Shown here: positions 36,804-40,525 of the stretch, piece after piece
Position numbering within the stretch: the first letter of the stretch is position 1
Layout of the letters: the number at the start of each line of letters is the position of its first letter
From: an uncultured Eubacteriales bacterium
Lineage (GTDB): Bacteria > Bacillota > Clostridia > Christensenellales > Borkfalkiaceae
Direction of reading: 5' to 3'
DNA length: 40,525 bases
NCBI GenBank assembly: GCA_902465495.1
Contig: CABQND010000011.1
Span: forward strand, 1-40,525
The notes under the pieces: generated by a model
Seen by the model: only the letters and a program-made list of their open reading frames with translations
What the model was told of the DNA's origin: nothing
Databases searched by the model: none
Translations under genes and position numbers: made by a program

Positions 36804-37646
36804 TCAACCGAACCTCCCCGTAATGTATTCTTCGGTCTTTTTATTTTTCGGACGATCGAAGATCTCGTCGGTGTCACCGTATTCGATCAGATCGCCCAGC
36901 AGGAAAAACGCCGTCTTATCTGAAATACGCGCCGCCTGCTGCATGTTGTGCGTGACCATGACGACGGTCACGTCCTGTTTGAGTTCCAGGCACAGATCCT
37001 CGATCTTGCCCGTGGAAATGGGGTCGAGCGCGCTGGTCGGCTCATCCATGAGCAGAACTTTGGGCGAAACGGCGAGCGCGCGCGCAATGCAAAGGCGCTG
37101 CTGCTGTCCGCCCGAAAGCCCGAGCGCGGATTTTGTGAGCCTGTCTTTGAGTTCTTCCCACATCGCCGCCTGGCGAAGCGATCGCTCCACGATCTCGTCC
37201 AGGACCGCGCGCTTTTTGATCCCGAATGTGCGCGGGCCGTACGCGATGTTGTCGTACACGCTCATCGGAAAGGGATTGGGCTTTTGAAAGACCATCCCCA
37301 CGTTGCGGCGCAGTTCGTTGATATCGATGTTGCCGTAGATGTCCACGTCACCGATGCGAAACTCTCCCGAGATCTTGCAACCCTGCACGAGGTCGTTCAT
37401 GCGGTTGAAACACTTCAAAAAGGTGGATTTGCCGCAGCCCGAAGGACCGATGAACGCCGTGATGCGGTGCTCGGGGATATCGATGCTGATATTTTTCAGG
37501 GCGTGGAAATCGCCGTAGTGCAGGTTGGCGTTTCTGACGGCGATGCCGCCGTCGTATGAGGGGGCTTGCTCCGCGCCTTCTGCCGCTTGCCGCGGCTCAG
37601 CCTTCGGAAGGCTGTTGTTCTTTTCTTTTCGTTTTCCGAACAGCAT
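36804..37646 (-). CDS. pstB: Phosphate ABC transporter ATP-binding protein
   Basis: A 280-aa ATPase with Walker A GPSGCGKST (67-75), Q-loop QKPNPFPMS (about 121-129), signature LSGGQQQR (177-184) and Walker B VLLMDEP (197-203). It ends YITGRFG as PstB proteins do. It carries an N-terminal extension of about 32 residues, Lys/Gln/Ala/Glu-rich, before the usual IAVRNANLHYGDFHAL opening. The ATG at 37646 follows AAGGAGAG and lies inside the end of pstC-pstA, overlapping it by 50 bp in another frame, so translation is likely coupled. Confidence 0.96.
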   Translation of the reverse strand: MLFGKRKEKNNSLPKAEPRQAAEGAEQAPSYDGGIAVRNANLHYGDFHALKNISIDIPEHRITAFIGPSGCGKSTFLKCFNRMNDLVQGCKISGEFRIGDVDIYGNIDINELRRNVGMVFQKPNPFPMSVYDNIAYGPRTFGIKKRAVLDEIVERSLRQAAMWEELKDRLTKSALGLSGGQQQRLCIARALAVSPKVLLMDEPTSALDPISTGKIEDLCLELKQDVTVVMVTHNMQQAARISDKTAFFLLGDLIEYGDTDEIFDRPKNKKTEEYITGRFG

Positions 37647-39414
37647 TGTTCTCTCCTTGGAATTTTTTACCCAGACGCTTGCCGACGAACCCGGCAAGGA
37701 AATTCAAAGCCAGAACGAGCACCATCAGCACGCACGCCGTGGCGTATGCCTCGTCCATATATTTATTTTCGCCCGCGAGCGCGTACAGCGCGACCGCAAG
37801 CGTGGCGCCGCTGCCCAAAAACCCGTCCGGCATCGGCTGCAGGACCGAGCCCATCGTGTACATGAGCGGCGCCGTTTCGCTGACCACCCTGCCGATGGCG
37901 AGGATGACCGCCGAAATGATGCCGGGCAGCGCCGACGGGAGCACGACTTTGAAGATGGTGCGCACTTTGCCCGCGCCGAGGGCGAGCGAGCCTTCGCGGA
38001 ACATGTCCGGCACCGATTTTAAGCTCTCTTCGGTGGAGCGGACGACGGTGGGAAGCAGCATGATGCTGATGGTAAAGCCGCCCGCGAGGATGGACGCGCT
38101 GCCGCCGAACCAGACGACGAAAGTCAGCATGCCGAACAGGCCGTAGACGATGGACGGGATGCCGCTCAAAATGTCGATCGCGCTGCGGATGACGCGCACG
38201 AATTTGCTGCCCTTTTTGGTATATTCGTTGAGAAAGATCGCCGTGGCTATGCCCAGCGGCACCGCTATGACGATGCTGACGACGATGAGCAACAGCGTGG
38301 AAACGATGGCGGGCAGCAGCGCGGGTTCGCCGCCGTAGTGGTAATTTTTGAACAGCAGGCTGCCCGTGATGTGCGGCAGACCGCGGATGACGATATAGCC
38401 GATGATCAGGGCGAGAAAGACCGCCACGAACACCGCGCACACCCAGCTGACGGCTTTGCCGATCGCAGAAAAGTTCAGCCATTTGGGCTGCGGGATGCCG
38501 AGCGCGAGCTTTTTGCCGCCCTTGTTCTTTTTCCCGCCGGACACGACCAGCCCGAACAACAGGTTGATGACGGCGATGAAGATGAGCAGGACGACGCCCG
38601 TTGCCAGCAGCGCGCCCATCTGCACTTCGCCCGCATAGCCCATTTCCATGACGATGTTGGCGGTCAGGGTGCGGAAGGAACCGAACAGCCCGCCCGGGAT
38701 CTCGGGGCTGTTGCCCGCGATCATGATGACCGCCATGGTTTCGCCGATGGCGCGGCCCACGCCGAGGATGAGAGAGGCGGTGATCGCCGATTTAGCCGCG
38801 GGCACGACGGTGCGGAACACCGCCTGCTCGTGCGTGGCGCCCAAAGCGCGCGCCCCCTCGTACAGTTCCTGCGGCACCGCCTCCATGCCGTTTTTGGACA
38901 GGGCGACGACCGTGGGCAGGATCATGATGCCCAGCACCAGCGACGTGACCAGAAGCCCCGCCCCGTCGCCCGTGGGCGAAATGTTCGCAAAGAACGGGAT
39001 GAGCACCGCCATGCCGAAAAAGCCGTAAATGACGGACGGGATGCCCGCCAGAAGGTTGATGACCGCGCCGAACACGCGCTTGACGCGCGGGCCGCAGAAG
39101 CGGGCGAGGAACACCGCCGTGAAAAAGCCGAGCGTGCCGCCGATGAGAAGCGCCCCCGCCGTGGAAAAGACGGAGCCGACGATCATCGTCAGGATGCCGT
39201 AGCGGCCGGCAAGCGTTTCGGTAACGTATTCGTCGTAGCGGTTGGGGCTCCACACGTCGCCGAAGACGAAATCGAAAAACCCGATCTTGCTCAGCGCGGG
39301 GATGCTGCGGATGATGATGAAAACAAAAATCGCGACAACGGCGACGATGCATACGATCGCCGCCGCCGCGAAAAGAACCTTGCTCGAAAGCTCTTTTACC
39401 TTCGTTTTTTCCAT
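37597..39414 (-). CDS. Fused phosphate ABC transporter permease PstC-PstA
   Basis: A 605-aa permease combining both membrane subunits of the Pst importer. Residues 1 to about 300 match PstC: an N-terminal helix, NLLAGIPSVIYGFFGM and the EAA loop EGARALGATHEQAVFRTVVPAA. Residues about 320-590 match PstA: DILSGIPSIVYGLFGM and the EAA loop EGSLALGAGKVRTIFKVVLPSA. The join is a basic, cytoplasmic linker (SGGKKNKGGKKLALG, about 293-307). Each half keeps about six transmembrane helices, so the fusion would form the whole channel as a pseudo-dimer. The frame is open throughout with no stop or frameshift at the join. It starts 10 bp after pstS without a strong ribosome site. Confidence 0.95.
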   Translation of the reverse strand: MEKTKVKELSSKVLFAAAAIVCIVAVVAIFVFIIIRSIPALSKIGFFDFVFGDVWSPNRYDEYVTETLAGRYGILTMIVGSVFSTAGALLIGGTLGFFTAVFLARFCGPRVKRVFGAVINLLAGIPSVIYGFFGMAVLIPFFANISPTGDGAGLLVTSLVLGIMILPTVVALSKNGMEAVPQELYEGARALGATHEQAVFRTVVPAAKSAITASLILGVGRAIGETMAVIMIAGNSPEIPGGLFGSFRTLTANIVMEMGYAGEVQMGALLATGVVLLIFIAVINLLFGLVVSGGKKNKGGKKLALGIPQPKWLNFSAIGKAVSWVCAVFVAVFLALIIGYIVIRGLPHITGSLLFKNYHYGGEPALLPAIVSTLLLIVVSIVIAVPLGIATAIFLNEYTKKGSKFVRVIRSAIDILSGIPSIVYGLFGMLTFVVWFGGSASILAGGFTISIMLLPTVVRSTEESLKSVPDMFREGSLALGAGKVRTIFKVVLPSALPGIISAVILAIGRVVSETAPLMYTMGSVLQPMPDGFLGSGATLAVALYALAGENKYMDEAYATACVLMVLVLALNFLAGFVGKRLGKKFQGENNAVRKTKRKEQQPSEG

Positions 39415-39424
39415 GATCTTTTAC

Positions 39425-40363
39425 TTATTTGATCTCCGACCACTTCGTCACGGCGCCCGTGTAGATGTCGTACAGCTGCGCCAGCGTGATGTTTTCGAGC
39501 TCGTTTTCGGGATTGACGACCACCGCGACCGCGTCGAGCGCGACGTTGAAGTACGCGCGGGGGGTATCCGCCGCCTCGGCGGAGCTCGCCATGCCGATCA
39601 CGTTGCCGACGGTATCGCCGTCCACGGCGGAGCGGCCCGTGGAAGAACCCTGCAGGCTCATGTCGAAATCGCTCTCCTTGATCCAGGAAGCGTTCAGCTC
39701 GCAGTACTTGCCGATGAGCGCGTCCATAAGGTCGTTCATCGAGGTGGAGCCGCGCACGACGATCTTCTTATCGCCCGTGGGAGCCGTCGCGGGAGCGGTG
39801 TAGGTGCCGACGCCGTTATCGTTGCGGTCTTCCGCCTTGGTCAGGGACACGCCGCCCTCTTCTTTGACGACGTCCTGCGCGGTCTGGCTCTTCAAAAAGT
39901 TCAGAAAGTCCTGCGCGACATTGGTCAGCGTGACCGATTTGTTCCACATGAACACGAAGGGACGCTGGATTTTGTACGTGCCGTCGAGAACGGTCGCTTC
40001 GGTGGGTTCCACGCCTTCGACGTTGAGCGCCTTGACGGATTCGTCGACGGAGCTGAGCGAGATATAGCCGATCGCGCCTTTGGTCTGAGCGACCTTGGTC
40101 GCGAGCGTGCCCGTGCTGCTGAAATACTGCGCGCCGCTCACGTAGCCCGCGTTCGCTTCTTCGTCGGGGTTGTTCGTGCTGCTGTAATCTTCCAGCGATT
40201 CGCCTTCCGCGTTCTGCGCGACCTTGTCGAACGCTTCGCGCGTTCCGGAAGACGCTTCGCGTCCGCAGACGACGATCGTATCGCCGCCGGCGCAGCCGAC
40301 CGCCGCGAACCCGATGCCGCAGGCGAGTGCCAAGCTTAAAATTGCCATGAGGATCTTCTTCAT
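39425..40363 (-). CDS. pstS: Phosphate-binding lipoprotein, circularly permuted
   Basis: A 312-aa lipoprotein: signal peptide MKKILMAILS... with lipobox AVGC (Cys24). The domain order is reversed compared with classical PstS. The mature protein opens with the segment that normally lies mid-protein (VVCGREASSGTREAF, about 30-44), then GAIGYISL, VKALNVEGVEPT and FLNFLKSQTAQDVV. After a Thr/Ala/Pro linker (about 180-195) comes the normal N-terminal half: VVRGSTSMNDLMDAL, LQGSSTGRSAVDG, IGMASS, VAVVVNPEN, and at the very end LAQLYDIYTGAVTKWSEIK. All phosphate-contacting loops (GSTSM, GSSTGR, SSGTR) are present. ATG 40363 follows AAGGAGAT. First gene of pstS-pstCA-pstB-phoU. Confidence 0.95.
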   Translation of the reverse strand: MKKILMAILSLALACGIGFAAVGCAGGDTIVVCGREASSGTREAFDKVAQNAEGESLEDYSSTNNPDEEANAGYVSGAQYFSSTGTLATKVAQTKGAIGYISLSSVDESVKALNVEGVEPTEATVLDGTYKIQRPFVFMWNKSVTLTNVAQDFLNFLKSQTAQDVVKEEGGVSLTKAEDRNDNGVGTYTAPATAPTGDKKIVVRGSTSMNDLMDALIGKYCELNASWIKESDFDMSLQGSSTGRSAVDGDTVGNVIGMASSAEAADTPRAYFNVALDAVAVVVNPENELENITLAQLYDIYTGAVTKWSEIK

Positions 40364-40397
40364 TTTTCTTACTATCTCCTTGTTTATCTGTGCCCTC

Positions 40398-40450
40398 ATT
40401 ATACTTACATCTTGTATAAAAATTTTGCGCCGATTGTCATTATTTTGTAA
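40398..40450 (-). promoter_or_regulatory. pst promoter with 11-bp phased PHO-box repeats
   Basis: Minus strand TATAAT (40398-40403) has only AAAATT in the -35 place. Upstream are four 11-bp units: TTACAAAATAA (40440-40450), TGACAATCGGC, GCAAAATTTTT and ATACAAGATGT (40407-40417). Three of the four have ACAA at the same position. This matches the 11-bp direct-repeat logic of PhoP or PhoB sites, placed to replace the -35. Confidence 0.7.
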
Positions 40451-40525
40451 TAAAAAACTAATTTTTCCCCCTTGTTTTTGCCCTCGCGCGCGACTTTTTA
40501 TATATTTACAAAATTGTTTTTTAAA

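Noticed and set aside
1..40525. Toxin-antitoxin, CRISPR, prophage or transposon in the window
   Set aside because: The two small HTH genes have separate promoters and no toxin-like partner. I found no direct-repeat array, integrase, transposase, tRNA or att-like duplication.

Overview
The window looks like chromosome of a mid-GC, monoderm Bacillota, most likely an uncultured or strictly anaerobic Clostridia lineage (Christensenellales-like is my guess, from gene style only). The basis is strong AGGAGG ribosome sites, sigma-A promoters with 17-bp spacers, many lipobox lipoproteins, SipW-type signal peptides, GTP-dependent PEPCK, class III ribonucleotide reductase, a membrane pyrophosphatase and a PhoP/PhoR-type two-component system. 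I see no rRNA, tRNA, CRISPR array, transposase or phage gene.

Layout. 1-3.3 kb: an acidic double zinc-ribbon protein, a large surface lipoprotein and a small divergent gene. 3.4-4.4 kb: rplM-rpsI with a clear promoter and a structured leader. 4.5-9.5 kb: three tandem, diverged paralogous lipoproteins. 9.7-11.5 kb: pckG. 11.7-13.5 kb: a two-domain protein of unknown function with a candidate nested out-of-frame gene, then two small XRE-family HTH regulators, one apparently leaderless. 13.5-15.3 kb: a DUF2156-GNAT fusion and a small membrane protein. 15.7-17.8 kb: K+-dependent membrane pyrophosphatase. 17.9-20.9 kb: two paralogous surface-anchored HtrA-like proteases. 21.1-26.5 kb: anaerobic deoxyribonucleotide synthesis (nrdG, nrdD fused to a glutaredoxin domain, and a divergent thioredoxin reductase), interrupted by one unrelated surface protein gene. 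26.6-31.5 kb: two large exported beta-helix or GLUG-like proteins with near-identical SipW-type leaders. 31.7-40.4 kb: an uninterrupted minus-strand phosphate island (pstS, fused pstC-pstA, pstB, phoU, Na/Pi cotransporter, phoP-like regulator, phoR-like kinase).

How the genes work together. The phosphate island pairs a high-affinity ABC importer with a Na/Pi cotransporter and its sensor. Two of its promoters carry TTACAA-type repeats, partly phased at 11 bp, placed over weak -35 regions, as expected for PhoP control. The nrdD-trxB pair looks like a self-contained electron path (reductase, fused glutaredoxin, radical enzyme). The nrdD promoter has NrdR-like palindromes interleaved with DnaA boxes.

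Most striking observations: (1) PstS is circularly permuted, with its C-terminal half encoded before its N-terminal half; (2) PstC and PstA are one polypeptide; (3) NrdD carries a C-terminal CPNC glutaredoxin domain next to a thioredoxin reductase that lacks the usual NADPH-binding signature; (4) a 45-codon ORF with an ideal Shine-Dalgarno site lies in another frame inside the linker of the unknown protein; (5) several genes share a promoter, 5'-terminal GC-rich hairpin, Shine-Dalgarno layout. All coordinates and motif positions were read by eye; no database search was run.
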